Part shown: positions 28,500 through 37,478 of the stretch, piece after piece | Numbering within the stretch: the first letter of the stretch is position 1 | Layout: each line of letters begins with the position of its first letter | Assembly: GCA_963830385.1 (NCBI GenBank) | Contig: CAWHMD010000008.1 | Span: forward strand, 806,001-870,000 | Reading direction: 5' to 3' | Length of the DNA stretch: 64,000 bases | Origin: Bog-532 sp963830385 | GTDB taxonomy: Bacteria > Actinomycetota > Actinomycetes > Streptosporangiales > Streptosporangiaceae | Translations under genes and position numbers: made by a program | Notes under the pieces: generated by a model | Told to the model about the DNA's origin: nothing | What the model saw: the letters and a program-made list of their open reading frames with translations, nothing else | Databases searched by the model: none

Positions 28500-30188
28500 T
28501 CACGGCTTTGCCGGCAGGAAGATCCCCAGCGGCTGCACGACGAGGCGGCTGACCTTGCCGTCGTCGTCGAGCTCGAACTCGGCCGTGACGGCGGGCTGGT
28601 CCTTGACGCCGAAGCGGAGGCCGCCGGTGGGCTCCAGGTCGAGAGGCTGCCCGCCAGGCGGGGTGACGGTAAGGGTGCGCTCGCCGCGCCAGGCGACCAC
28701 GATCTCGATCGGGCCCATGGCGTAGGTGCCGCACAGCTGGCGCAGGGCTTCGGGTCCCAGCGTGTCCGGGCGCCGGGCGAAGTGCAGCGGTTCGACCAGC
28801 GGCTCGAACTGAACGGTGAGCGCGTTGACGTCGCCGTCGGGGCCGGCCAGGAACGTGACCGGGAAGACCGCCGGCTGGTCGCCCACCTCGCGCCAGGTGA
28901 GGTCGAACGTCTCGTAATGCCGGTGGACCAGGCTCAGGTCCATCGTGCCGAGCGAGGGCCTGAGCACCTCCGCCTCGACGACGATGGTGAGGGTGCCGTA
29001 GCCCGGGTGCTCATACTGCCCGGCGTAGGCGGACAGCGGCCGGGCGGGCGGCGCGCCGGGGACGACCCGGCGGGCGGTCTTGGCCTGGTTCGCCCCGGCC
29101 ATCACCGCGTCGAAACGCGGCTTGAGGAAGCCGTACACGTCCAGCGGCTCGGCCCCGAGCAGCTCGTCCAGGACCCGGCAGGCGACCACCAGGTGCATAG
29201 CGCTGGCCGAGGTGTTCGTCAGCACCACCACGCCGGCTCCGTCGTCGGGCAGCAGCATGCAGTGCGTGGTGAACCCGTCGATGCCACCCGAGTGCATGGC
29301 GAGCTTGTGGTCCCGGTAGCGGCCGATCGACCAGCCAAGACCATAGGCGAACTGGGTGAGGCCGGGCAGTTCCTCACCGCCCGGCATCAGCATGTGGGGC
29401 GTGAGCTGGCGCTTGGCCGTGCCCGCCGACATCACGGTCGCGCCGTCGAGCTGCCCGGCAGCCAGCTGAACCAGGAGCCAGCGGGCCATGTCGGCGGCGC
29501 TGGAGTTGATCGCCCCGGCCGGCGCCACCGCCGGTAGCGGCCGCTGCGGCACCGGGACGATCACGCCGTCCCGACGGGAGTAGGCGGCAGCGTGGTCGCC
29601 GTCCGCGAGCATCTCATCGACCGACAGGTTCGACCGGCCCATCCCCAGCGGGCCCAGCAGCCGGTCACGCACGAAGTCTTCCCACGTGACGCCGGAAAGC
29701 GCCTCCACCACGTACCCGGCCGCCACGTAGCCGAGGTTGCAGTACTGGAACTCCTGGCGCAGGTCCCGGCTCAGCGGCAGGAAGCGCAGGCTGCGGACGA
29801 TGTCGGCCCGGGACCGGGCGGGCTGGCCCACCCAGGTCAGATCGTGCCGGGGCAGCCCGGACCGGTGCGACAGCAGGTCGACGACCGTCAGGCGGTCGGA
29901 GACGAACGGGTCGTGCAGCCGGACGCTGGGCACGTAATCCCGCAGCGGCCGATCCCACTCCAGCAGGCCCTCGTCGACCAGCGCGCCGACCGTCGTCGCG
30001 GTGAACGCCTTGGTCACCGACCCGATGGCGAACAGCGTGTCCGGGGTGACCGGCAGCCCCGCCTCGCGGTCCCGCAGCCCCCAGCCGCCGGCCAGCTGAA
30101 CCTGCCCGCCGCGGACGGCGGCCACCGCGCATCCGGGCACCTCCCAGGCGGCCAGCTGCTCGGCGACAAACCGCCCAACGCTTTCCAC
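28500..30188 (-). CDS. serine hydrolase, beta-lactamase class C / PBP4* family
   Basis: 562 aa. The N-terminal serine beta-lactamase-like domain has SVTK (Ser57-Lys60), the Tyr-x-Asn motif as YCN (Tyr149, Asn151) and a third motif HSGGIDG around residue 304. A C-terminal ~200-residue extension is beta-rich (YAGQYEHPGYGTLTIVVE, then VSRLVVQPLGIFLP), like the DUF3471/lipocalin-type tail of EstB-like esterases. There is no signal peptide, so it is probably cytoplasmic and an esterase or peptidase rather than an antibiotic hydrolase. It sits beside the TetX-like gene in convergent orientation, with no obvious functional tie. Confidence 0.9.
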   Translation of the reverse strand: MESVGRFVAEQLAAWEVPGCAVAAVRGGQVQLAGGWGLRDREAGLPVTPDTLFAIGSVTKAFTATTVGALVDEGLLEWDRPLRDYVPSVRLHDPFVSDRLTVVDLLSHRSGLPRHDLTWVGQPARSRADIVRSLRFLPLSRDLRQEFQYCNLGYVAAGYVVEALSGVTWEDFVRDRLLGPLGMGRSNLSVDEMLADGDHAAAYSRRDGVIVPVPQRPLPAVAPAGAINSSAADMARWLLVQLAAGQLDGATVMSAGTAKRQLTPHMLMPGGEELPGLTQFAYGLGWSIGRYRDHKLAMHSGGIDGFTTHCMLLPDDGAGVVVLTNTSASAMHLVVACRVLDELLGAEPLDVYGFLKPRFDAVMAGANQAKTARRVVPGAPPARPLSAYAGQYEHPGYGTLTIVVEAEVLRPSLGTMDLSLVHRHYETFDLTWREVGDQPAVFPVTFLAGPDGDVNALTVQFEPLVEPLHFARRPDTLGPEALRQLCGTYAMGPIEIVVAWRGERTLTVTPPGGQPLDLEPTGGLRFGVKDQPAVTAEFELDDDGKVSRLVVQPLGIFLPAKP

Positions 30189-30231
30189 GCCAACTCCCAG
30201 CGGCCGGGGATCACGCGCAACCTTGCTTACC

Positions 30232-30750
30232 CTATCGGCGATCCGGCGGCTGCGACCGCCCGGCCGGGCCCGCTGCCCGGGTGCACAGCGCCTCGAGCCG
30301 CTGCAGGGTCTCGGTCATGGCCGCGGTCCAGACGCGGCCGTTGTCCATCCCGGCCCGCTCCGGCTCCGGCACTCGTGAGCAGTCGTAGATTTCCGTCACC
30401 ACGGTCGCGCCGGGGCCGTCCGGAGTGAGCTGGTAGGTCCAGCGTTGCCCCCACGAGCCGCCGGCGCCCGGGTGGCCGCGCCCGGCGGCCGGCTCCCAGC
30501 CGATCCGCCGGTCCTGCTCGTACTCGACCACGTGGTTGTTCATCTCGTAGTCACCGAGGTGCGGGAAGAACATTTTCATCACGAAGACGTCCCCCACGGC
30601 CGAGATCACCGCGGTGGTGGCCGCTCCCCGCAAACTCTCCGAGCCGTCGAACTCCGGGTGCCGGGCCGGATCGGCCAGGATCCGGAAGATGTCACGAGCG
30701 GGGACACCGATCCGCCGCGACACGGCGACCGGCTGGCAGTCCTCATCCAT
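30232..30750 (-). CDS. SRPBCC (START/Bet v1-like) family protein
   Basis: 172 aa. Ligand-binding SRPBCC fold typical of polyketide cyclase/ligand-carrier-like proteins: VSRRIGVPARDIFRILADPARHPEFDGS, then MNNHVVEYEQDRRIGWEP and GATVVTEIYDCSR. The helix at the C-terminus carries MTETLQRLEAL. ATG 30750 is where homologues start; the frame is open further upstream. Ligand and role are unknown. It lies 43 nt before the serine hydrolase on the same strand and could be co-transcribed. Confidence 0.85.
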   Translation of the reverse strand: MDEDCQPVAVSRRIGVPARDIFRILADPARHPEFDGSESLRGAATTAVISAVGDVFVMKMFFPHLGDYEMNNHVVEYEQDRRIGWEPAAGRGHPGAGGSWGQRWTYQLTPDGPGATVVTEIYDCSRVPEPERAGMDNGRVWTAAMTETLQRLEALCTRAAGPAGRSQPPDRR

Positions 30751-30985
30751 CGCAAAACCCAGTCCTTCCCTGGAGCAGCCGCCGCTCGGCGTCCGCGTCC
30801 ACGCTGACGACAGGGAAGACGCGCCCTCGCCCGGCAAATCATCGCAGTAAGGGCATCGAGATACACGACTGGCCGCTTTTCGCGAATACAAACACTACTT
30901 CGGCAGCCTTACGCCCTTTGTCTTATTTGTCAGCCACCGACCCCTTGTATGGGTTGCCCGGAAAGCAAGGATGGATCATAAGACG

Positions 30986-31095
30986 AAATTGTTACGATAT
31001 TTGGTCCCGCTTGGGAGTGACGGGTGCCCATACAGCCCTTAATGTCTCCAAGGCAGGGCACGATTTAGCGACGTTACCGGGGGGGTGACGTTCTG
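30986..31095 (+). promoter_or_regulatory. Promoter and hairpin leader of kinase 1 (copy 1)
   Basis: AAATTGTTACGATATTTG (30986-31003), containing the -10-like TACGAT, recurs with one change before kinase 2 (34014-34031). A 29-nt identical block (31066-31094 and 34096-34124) lies just before each start. Inside it, ACGTTACC and GGTGACGT can pair across the G-tract that would serve as ribosome-binding site. Confidence 0.6.
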
Positions 31096-33321
31096 ATGAC
31101 CCCACGGCAGATCGGCGACTATCGCCTGGATCATCTGCTGGGCGTCGGCGGAATGGGTGAGGTCTACCGGGCGTACGACTCACACCGGGATCGGCATGTC
31201 GCGCTCAAACTTCTGCCCGAGGCGTTCTCAGGCGACCGGGAGTACCTGAAGCGGTTCCAGCGCGAGTCGCACGTGGCCGCGCGGCTGCGGGAACCGCACG
31301 TGATCCCGATTCACGACTTCGGTGAGATCGACGGCCGCCTTTTCATCGACATGCGCCTGGTGGATGGCACCGATATCCGCAAGCTGCTCGATGAGAACGG
31401 CCCGATCGCGCCCCACCGGGCCGTGCAGCTCCTTGACCAGGTCGCGCAGGCGCTGGACGCCGCCCACGCCGACGACCTCGTCCACCGCGACATCAAGCCG
31501 TCGAACATCCTGGTCACGGCCAGCGACTTCGTCTACGTGGTGGACTTCGGGATCGCCCGGGCCATCGGCGGCCGGCAGACGTCACTGACGATCACCGGCG
31601 CCACGATCGGGACGCTGGACTACATGGCCCCGGAGCGGTTCGCCGGCCAGGCGGTCGACGGCCGGGCCGACATCTACTCGCTGGCCTGCGTGCTGCACGA
31701 GTGCCTGACCGCCGCGACGCCCTTCGAGGGCAAGGAACTGCCCTCGCTCATCTACGCCCACCTCTACTCCCCTCCGCCTCAGGCCAGCAGCCTGATCGCG
31801 GGCGTCCCGCCCGCGCTGGACGAGGTGGTCGCCCGGGGCATGGCCAAGGACCCGGCCGACCGTTTCCCGACCGCCGGCGAACTGATGGCCGCGGCCCGGG
31901 AAGCCCTGCTGGCCCGGGCACCGTCGGCAGTCCCGCGATCCCCGATCACCGTCGCGGGCCAGGCCCCGGTGAAGGCCCCGGTGAAGGCCCCGGATCATGA
32001 GCCGGTACCAGCGGGCGAACGCGCCACGGTAAGCGTCCCTTACATCCCGCCGCCGCCGTCGCCGGTGACCCGCTCGGACTCTCCCGTCAGCGCGCTGCCA
32101 CCGCAGTACAGGCCGCCGGCGTACGTGCCGCCGGGCGCGAGTCCCGCCGGTGCCAGCGGACCGCCATCGGGCTCGCCGCCAGACCAGCCAGCGAAAGAGC
32201 CCGCCTGGCGCCGCCGCGGCATGCTGGTTCTGACCGGTGTGGTGGCGGCGGGCATCGTGGTCGCGCTGGTCCTGAACTTTGCCGGGCCGAAGAAGGGGGG
32301 CCCGACCAAGGAAGACAACGCGGCGGCGACCAGCCGCGCGCCCAGCGCCAGCGCTGGCACGGGCGCCCCGGCCGGCGTCGCGGCCAGCGTGGACGTCCCC
32401 ACGGTGGCGGCCAAGATCCCGGTCGGGAAGACCCCCGCCTACGTCCAGGTCGCGCCGAACGGCAAGTTCGCCTACATCGCCAACCAGAACGCCGGCGTCA
32501 TCACCGTGCTCAACACGGCCACCGACCAGGTCTCCGGGATCATCGACATCCCGCAGGGCCCGCCCCAGTTCGTGTCGTTCTCCCCGGACAGCCGGTACGC
32601 CTACGTCAGCGTCTACAACGACAGCGACTCGGTCCATCTCATCGCGTTCGTCGACACCGCCACCAGCACCGTCACGTCGACCGTGCAGGTGGACAACTCC
32701 CGTCCGGGCCCCTCGGCGGCCAGCCCCGACGGGCGGTCTCTGTACGTGCCCAACCACAACATGACGATGGGCACCGCCAACGGCAACGACATCGACGTGA
32801 TCGACACGGCCAGCAAACGCCTGAGCGGCAAGATCGCCGTCCCGATGAACCCGCACTGGCTCGCGTTCGGCGCGGGCGGACAGTACCTGTACAGCACGGA
32901 CCACATGTCCGGCCTCGTCACGGTGATGAACGCCCACACCAACAGCATCGTCAAGGAGATCCCGGTCGGGCAGACCCCGCACGGCGAAGCCATCTCGCCC
33001 GACGGCAGCCGCCTGGCGGTCACCAGCTTCGGCGGGAACTTCGTGTCCCTGATCAACACCGCGAACGACACGGTCGTCGCCCGGGTCCCGGTCGGGAAGA
33101 GCCCGCAGGACGACGTCTACGCGCCGGACGGACGCCACCTCTACACGGTGAACAACGTGGACAGCACGGTCTCGGTGATCAACACGGCCGACAACCGTGT
33201 CACCGCCGAGATCCCGGCCGGTAGCTCCCCGACCAGCATCGCGGTGCTGCCCAACGGGCGCCAGGCGTACGTCACCAACGAGAACGACGGCACCGTCGAC
33301 GTCCTCAACATCGCGAAGTAA
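31096..33321 (+). CDS. transmembrane Ser/Thr protein kinase with extracellular YVTN beta-propeller (PknD-like), copy 1
   Basis: 741 aa. Hanks-type kinase at about 8-270: Gly-rich loop GVGGMGEVY, Lys38 in VALKLL, catalytic HRD at 130-132, DFG at 150-152, an activation loop with several Thr and MAPERFAG. A Pro/Ala juxtamembrane linker follows, with one membrane helix at about 376-395 (MLVLTGVVAAGIVVALVL). A C-terminal propeller of ~300 residues built of YVTN repeats (PNGKFAYIANQNAGVITVL, DGRHLYTVNNVDSTVSVI) completes it. Mycobacterial PknD has the same kinase-TM-propeller plan and senses external cues. A paralogue lies 3.0 kb downstream. Confidence 0.94.
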   Translation: MTPRQIGDYRLDHLLGVGGMGEVYRAYDSHRDRHVALKLLPEAFSGDREYLKRFQRESHVAARLREPHVIPIHDFGEIDGRLFIDMRLVDGTDIRKLLDENGPIAPHRAVQLLDQVAQALDAAHADDLVHRDIKPSNILVTASDFVYVVDFGIARAIGGRQTSLTITGATIGTLDYMAPERFAGQAVDGRADIYSLACVLHECLTAATPFEGKELPSLIYAHLYSPPPQASSLIAGVPPALDEVVARGMAKDPADRFPTAGELMAAAREALLARAPSAVPRSPITVAGQAPVKAPVKAPDHEPVPAGERATVSVPYIPPPPSPVTRSDSPVSALPPQYRPPAYVPPGASPAGASGPPSGSPPDQPAKEPAWRRRGMLVLTGVVAAGIVVALVLNFAGPKKGGPTKEDNAAATSRAPSASAGTGAPAGVAASVDVPTVAAKIPVGKTPAYVQVAPNGKFAYIANQNAGVITVLNTATDQVSGIIDIPQGPPQFVSFSPDSRYAYVSVYNDSDSVHLIAFVDTATSTVTSTVQVDNSRPGPSAASPDGRSLYVPNHNMTMGTANGNDIDVIDTASKRLSGKIAVPMNPHWLAFGAGGQYLYSTDHMSGLVTVMNAHTNSIVKEIPVGQTPHGEAISPDGSRLAVTSFGGNFVSLINTANDTVVARVPVGKSPQDDVYAPDGRHLYTVNNVDSTVSVINTADNRVTAEIPAGSSPTSIAVLPNGRQAYVTNENDGTVDVLNIAK

Positions 33322-33325
33322 GGCG

Positions 33326-33925
33326 GTGAGCATCCCCGACTGGCTCCTGGACGTCTGCGCCGGGATCTCGCTGCTGGTCGCTGCGCTGAGCGCTGGGGCT
33401 CTGCTGGCGGCGCGGGAGAGCCGCCGTGGCGCCGCCGACATCACCATTTGCCAGATCCTGATGGGGGCCGCCATGGCGGGGGTGCTGGTGACTGGGCTGC
33501 ACATCCTGCCCAACGCCGCCTGGGCCGTCGTCTTCGCCGTCATGACCGCCTGGTTCGACTGGCGCCTGTGGCGGCAGAGCCGCGAACACGGCGCCGGCGC
33601 CGCGATCGCCGGTCCCTACGCGCCCCACCTCGTCGGCAGCGCGGCGATGCTCTACGTCTTCACCGCCCTCGCGAGACCGGCCCCGGACTCCGGCATGGCC
33701 GGGATGCCGGGCATGTCAGGCATGCCCGGGATGGCGGGCGGGCCGCCCAGCACCCTGCCGGTCTTGCGTGCGCCCACGCTGGCGTTCGTCTTCGCGGTGC
33801 TGCTGATTGCGTTCACGGTCCGTGACCTGGACCGGCGGCCCAGCGCCGATGGCTATTTCCAGGCGGGAGGCCGCCGGGTGGCCCTGGGCGTCACCATGGC
33901 CTTTTTGCTGATCATCATGATCTGA
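33326..33925 (+). CDS. DUF5134 membrane protein
   Basis: 199 aa with about five membrane helices (VCAGISLLVAALSAGALLAA, a Met/Gly-rich first half, AAWAVVFAVMTAWFDW and two more, ending LGVTMAFLLIIMI). This is the DUF5134 layout; function unknown. A loop near residues 120-137 reads GMAGMPGMSGMPGMAGG, which could bind soft metals such as copper(I). GTG 33326 is only 4 nt after the kinase 1 stop, so it is very likely co-transcribed and perhaps a kinase target or partner. Confidence 0.88.
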   Translation: MSIPDWLLDVCAGISLLVAALSAGALLAARESRRGAADITICQILMGAAMAGVLVTGLHILPNAAWAVVFAVMTAWFDWRLWRQSREHGAGAAIAGPYAPHLVGSAAMLYVFTALARPAPDSGMAGMPGMSGMPGMAGGPPSTLPVLRAPTLAFVFAVLLIAFTVRDLDRRPSADGYFQAGGRRVALGVTMAFLLIIMI

Positions 33926-34125
33926 CGTCAGTCAATTGACCCACTATGTTACTAAAGGATCGATTTGTCCCGCACAGCCTATTTTGCGGTATCCGCAGAT
34001 GATACTAAAGCTCAAATTGTTACGGTATTTGCAGGCAATCAGGTAGTGACTGGCACCTATCCAGGCTTTAACGTCGGCACTGCAAGGGCTCAAGGTAGCG
34101 ACGTTACCGGGGGGGTGACGTTCTC
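33926..34125 (+). promoter_or_regulatory. Promoter and hairpin leader of kinase 2 (copy 2)
   Basis: This 200-bp AT-rich gap repeats the kinase 1 upstream elements: the TACGGT-containing block at 34014-34031 and the 29-nt leader at 34096-34124. It also has its own TGCGG-TAT-CCGCA stem and two TACTAAAG copies (33950, 34003). Confidence 0.6.
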
Positions 34126-36393
34126 GTGACCCCACGGCAGATCGGCGACTATCGCCTGGATCATCTGCTGGGTGTCGGCGGAATGGGTGAGGTCTATCAG
34201 GCCTACGACTCACACCGCGACCGGTACGTGGCGCTCAAACTGCTGCCCGAGGCGTTCTCAGGCGATCAGGACTACCTGAAACGGTTCCAGCGCGAGTCGC
34301 ACGTGGCCGCGCGACTCCGGGAACCGCACGTGATCCCGATTCACGACTTCGGTGAGATCGACGGCCGCCTTTTCATCGACATGCGCCTGGTCGACGGGGT
34401 CGATATCCGCGTGCTGGTCGAAGAGAACGGCCCGGTCGCACCCCAGCGGGCGGTGAACCTTCTCAGTCAGGTCGCCCAGGCGCTGGACGCCGCCCACGCC
34501 GACGACCTCGTCCACCGCGACATCAAGCCGTCGAACATCCTGGTCACGGCCAGCGACTTCGTCTACGTGGTGGACTTCGGGATCGCCCGGGCCATCGGCG
34601 GTCAGCAGACGTCACTGACGATCACCGGCGCCACGATCGGGACGCTGGACTACATGGCCCCGGAGCGGTTCGCCGGCCAGGCGGTCGACGGCCGGGCCGA
34701 CATCTACTCGCTGGCCTGCGTGCTCCACGAGTGCCTGACCGCCGCGCCGCCCTTCGAGGGCAAAGACCTGCCCTCGCTCATGTACGCCCACCTCTACACT
34801 CCGCCGCCGCAGGCCAGCAGCGTCGTTGACGGCGTGCCGCCGGCCCTGGACGCGGTGATCGCCCGGGGCATGGCCAAAGATCCCGCGGACCGTTTCCCGA
34901 CCGCCGGCGAACTGATGGCCGCGGCCCAGCAAGCCTTGGTGACCGAGGTAGCGGCTCCCGCCCCCGGGCCCCAGGCCCCCGCCGCCGGCCGGCCCCGGAC
35001 GCCCGCCCGGTCCCCCGCTGCGGGCCGGCCCGAGCCGGTGAAGGCGCCGGTCCCCGAACCGGACCCCGCAGCCGTCCGCCCGACCGTGAGCGTCCCCTTC
35101 ATCCCGCCGGAACCGGTGAAGGCGACCAGCGCGGACAATCTGATCGCCCCGCCGTCACCGGCGGAAGTAACCCCGGAGGAAATGCCGCCGAAGGAAATGC
35201 CGCCGGCCGCGCCTGCCGAGCCGGGCACCGGTCCCCCGCCGCGTAGCCCGGAGACCAGCAGGCCGGCCCGCGAGCCCGCCTGGCGCCGCCGGGGCATGCT
35301 GCTGCTGACCGGCGCGGTGGCGGTGGGCGTGGTGATCGCGCTCGTCCTGACCTTTTTCTGGCCGAAGTCCGGCGGCCCGGCGAAGCTGGGCCAAGCCTCC
35401 ACGGGGCGTCCCGCCGGCGCCCCGGCGAAGGTCGCGCCCAGCGCCGACGTTCCCCGGGTAGCGGGGAAGATCCCGGTCGGGAAGACCCCCGCCTACGTCC
35501 AGGTCGCGCCGAACGGCAAGTTCGCCTACATCGCCAACCAGAACGCGGGCGTGATCACCGTGTTCAGCACGGCCACCGACACGATCTCCGGGATCATCAA
35601 CATCCCGCAGGGCTCGCCCCAGTTCATCTCGTTCTCGCCGGACAGCCGGACCGCCTACGTCAGCATCTTTAACGGCAACAGCTACGCCAACGACGACGAC
35701 GCGGTTCACCTCATCGCCTTCGTCAACACCGCCACCCGCACCGTTACCGGGACCGTGCAGGTGAACAACCAGAAACCGGGCCCCTCGATGACGAGCCCGG
35801 ACGGGCGCTACCTGTACGTCCCCGATCACGACATGACGATGGGCTACAACAACGGGGACCTGGTCGACGTCATCGACACGACGACCAAAACCCTGATCAA
35901 GAGCATCGCCGTTCCCATGAACCCGCACTGGCTCGTGTTCGGTGACGGCGGACGGTACTTCTACACCTCAAACCACATGGCCGGCCTCGTCACCGTGCTG
36001 AGCGCCCAGACCAACAGCATCGTCAAGGAGATCCCGGTCGGGTCGACCCCGCACGGCGAAGCCATCTCCCCCGATGGCAGCCGCCTGGCGGTCACCAGCT
36101 ACAACGGTAACCAGGTATCGATCATCAATACCGCCACCGATAAGGTCGTGGCCCGCATCCCGGTCGGGAAGAATCCGCAGACCGTCGCCTACGCCCCGGA
36201 TGGACGCCACCTGTATACGGCGAACAACCAGAGCAACACGGTCACGGTGATCAACACCTCGACCGACAAGGTCACCGCCACGATCGCGACCGGGCAGTCG
36301 CCGAGCAGCATCACGGTGCTGCCCAACGGCCGCCAGGCGTACGTCACCAACGAGAACGACGGCACGATCGACATCGTGGACATCACTGGGTAG
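34126..36393 (+). CDS. transmembrane Ser/Thr protein kinase with extracellular YVTN beta-propeller, copy 2
   Basis: 755 aa paralogue of the kinase at 31096, starting with GTG. The kinase domain is almost identical, with the same Gly loop, HRD and DFG motifs. The juxtamembrane linker is different and more Pro/Glu-rich (PPAAPAEPGTGPPPRSPE). The membrane helix is LLLTGAVAVGVVIALVLTFF, and the propeller keeps the repeat plan but with many changes (SVSIFNGNSYANDDDAV-type insert near 515). Two receptors with the same output and different sensor loops are implied. Its promoter and leader copy those of kinase 1. Confidence 0.94.
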   Translation: MTPRQIGDYRLDHLLGVGGMGEVYQAYDSHRDRYVALKLLPEAFSGDQDYLKRFQRESHVAARLREPHVIPIHDFGEIDGRLFIDMRLVDGVDIRVLVEENGPVAPQRAVNLLSQVAQALDAAHADDLVHRDIKPSNILVTASDFVYVVDFGIARAIGGQQTSLTITGATIGTLDYMAPERFAGQAVDGRADIYSLACVLHECLTAAPPFEGKDLPSLMYAHLYTPPPQASSVVDGVPPALDAVIARGMAKDPADRFPTAGELMAAAQQALVTEVAAPAPGPQAPAAGRPRTPARSPAAGRPEPVKAPVPEPDPAAVRPTVSVPFIPPEPVKATSADNLIAPPSPAEVTPEEMPPKEMPPAAPAEPGTGPPPRSPETSRPAREPAWRRRGMLLLTGAVAVGVVIALVLTFFWPKSGGPAKLGQASTGRPAGAPAKVAPSADVPRVAGKIPVGKTPAYVQVAPNGKFAYIANQNAGVITVFSTATDTISGIINIPQGSPQFISFSPDSRTAYVSIFNGNSYANDDDAVHLIAFVNTATRTVTGTVQVNNQKPGPSMTSPDGRYLYVPDHDMTMGYNNGDLVDVIDTTTKTLIKSIAVPMNPHWLVFGDGGRYFYTSNHMAGLVTVLSAQTNSIVKEIPVGSTPHGEAISPDGSRLAVTSYNGNQVSIINTATDKVVARIPVGKNPQTVAYAPDGRHLYTANNQSNTVTVINTSTDKVTATIATGQSPSSITVLPNGRQAYVTNENDGTIDIVDITG

Positions 36394-36433
36394 CTACCGG
36401 GCCGAGATCCCCAGCGGCCCAGCCATCACCGGA

Positions 36434-36439
36434 TAGCTT
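36434..36439 (+). promoter_or_regulatory. -10 box for leaderless TmrB-like transcript
   Basis: TAGCTT lies 6 nt before the in-frame GTG at 36446, with no ribosome-binding site nearby and only 52 nt from the kinase 2 stop. Confidence 0.4.
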
Positions 36440-36445
36440 GTGCCG

Positions 36446-36991
36446 GTGATCATCTGGATCAACGGCGGGTTCGGGGCAGGCAAGACGACGCTTGCGGAGG
36501 AGCTGCACCGGCGGCTTCCGGACGCGGTCGTCTATAACCCCGAAGACGTCGGCCTGATGCTCTGGAAGTGGATGCCACCGGGCGGCGACTTCCAGCACCT
36601 GCCGAGCTGGCGCGAGCTGGTCGTCGCGACGGCGCTGACGCTGCGCAGGCACCACACCGAGACGCTCATCGTCCCGATGTCGCTGATCCGCGACGCCTAC
36701 CGGGCCGAGATCCTCGGCGGCCTGGCCGACGCAGGCGAGGAGGTCCTGCACGTGTTCCTGGCGGCGGACGCCGGCGTGCTCCGGGAGCGGCTCAACGCCC
36801 GCGTGACTGTCCCCGGCCGGGACTGGGAACCGGGAGCGCTCCAGCTCGGCATGACGGGCATCGATGAGATGGTGGCGGCCGCCGCCCGTCAGCCGACGGG
36901 GACGCTCATGCTGCGCTCGGACCAGCTCACCCCGTCCGAGCTGGCCGACGAGGTGCTCCGGGCGACTGGTGGCAGGCGAGTCGGCCTGTAG
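36446..36991 (+). CDS. TmrB-like P-loop ATP-binding protein
   Basis: 181 aa, length and motifs close to TmrB of Bacillus: IIWINGGFGAGKTTLAEELHRR (Walker A GGFGAGKT) and DVGLMLWKWMPPGGDFQHLPSWRELV. LIVPMSLI follows mid-protein, with a lid-like LRERLNARV. TmrB confers tunicamycin resistance by a mechanism tied to ATP binding; the role here is not established. GTG 36446 is preferred, with GTG 36440 an alternative. The last five codons, including the stop TAG, lie inside a copy of the rnpB 3' end, so the natural C-terminus may have been altered. Confidence 0.85.
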   Translation: MIIWINGGFGAGKTTLAEELHRRLPDAVVYNPEDVGLMLWKWMPPGGDFQHLPSWRELVVATALTLRRHHTETLIVPMSLIRDAYRAEILGGLADAGEEVLHVFLAADAGVLRERLNARVTVPGRDWEPGALQLGMTGIDEMVAAAARQPTGTLMLRSDQLTPSELADEVLRATGGRRVGL

Positions 36992-37005
36992 GCCGGGTCT
37001 TGTGC
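36968..37005 (-). repeat. Decayed copy of the rnpB 3' end (att-like direct repeat, left)
   Basis: 38 nt matching the rnpB 3' terminus (38544-38581) at 35 positions, with 24 identical nt in a row (36975-36998). The conserved ACAGAA of P RNA is broken here. It overlaps the end of the TmrB-like gene. Direct repeats of a stable RNA 3' end are typical of integrase attachment scars. Confidence 0.8.
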
Positions 37006-37478
37006 CGGGTTCCCCTGATCTTGGCCGATGCTGGCTGCAGCCGGGCTGACCTGCGGCTGCGATTTTCCGCTACCTGTCTGCGTCGTAGATGTGCAGCAGG
37101 TCGTTCTCTACAGCTGCGAGCCGGCGGTCGGCTGAATATCCGATCACCTCGTATACCGGCGTGCCCACGGGCAGAGCCGTCGCCGCCTCGTCGGTGAAGC
37201 TCGGGGCATGGTAGGGGTCACGGCTCGCTGCAAGCGTCTTGCGGACCCGGAAGACCATCCGGCCGAGCTGGATCTTGTCGGCGTGGACCACAGGCTGCGG
37301 GCGCGCATGGGCAGTGAAATGGTGCGATTGGTAGCGGAGTGCGTCCTTGTAGCACCTGACCACCCCAACAGGCATCTGAGCCGCCTCCGGTCTGGGTCTG
37401 GGCTGTGCTACGAATCAGTCTGCATCCTGGTTCGGCGAACTGACCATACGACCCCTTGCCCGACGATGGACCCAAGCT
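37006..37478. other. Region with one doubtful minus-strand ORF
   Basis: 473 bp of lower GC between the rnpB-like repeat and the APH gene. Apart from the 101-codon minus ORF at 37070-37375 I see no convincing gene. A short MDPSFDTTST-like frame at 37466 ends after 22 codons. Confidence 0.5.
37070..37375 (-). CDS. hypothetical protein, possibly a fragment
   Basis: 101 aa. The C-terminal third looks protein-like: TDEAATALPVGTPVYEVIGY followed by SADRRLAAVENDLLHIYDADR, a pattern seen in small uncharacterised actinobacterial proteins. The N-terminal part is less convincing, and an internal ATG (MVFRVRKTLAAS) may be the true start. It lies inside the segment bounded by rnpB 3'-end repeats. No function is assigned. 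Confidence 0.4.
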   Translation of the reverse strand: MPVGVVRCYKDALRYQSHHFTAHARPQPVVHADKIQLGRMVFRVRKTLAASRDPYHAPSFTDEAATALPVGTPVYEVIGYSADRRLAAVENDLLHIYDADR

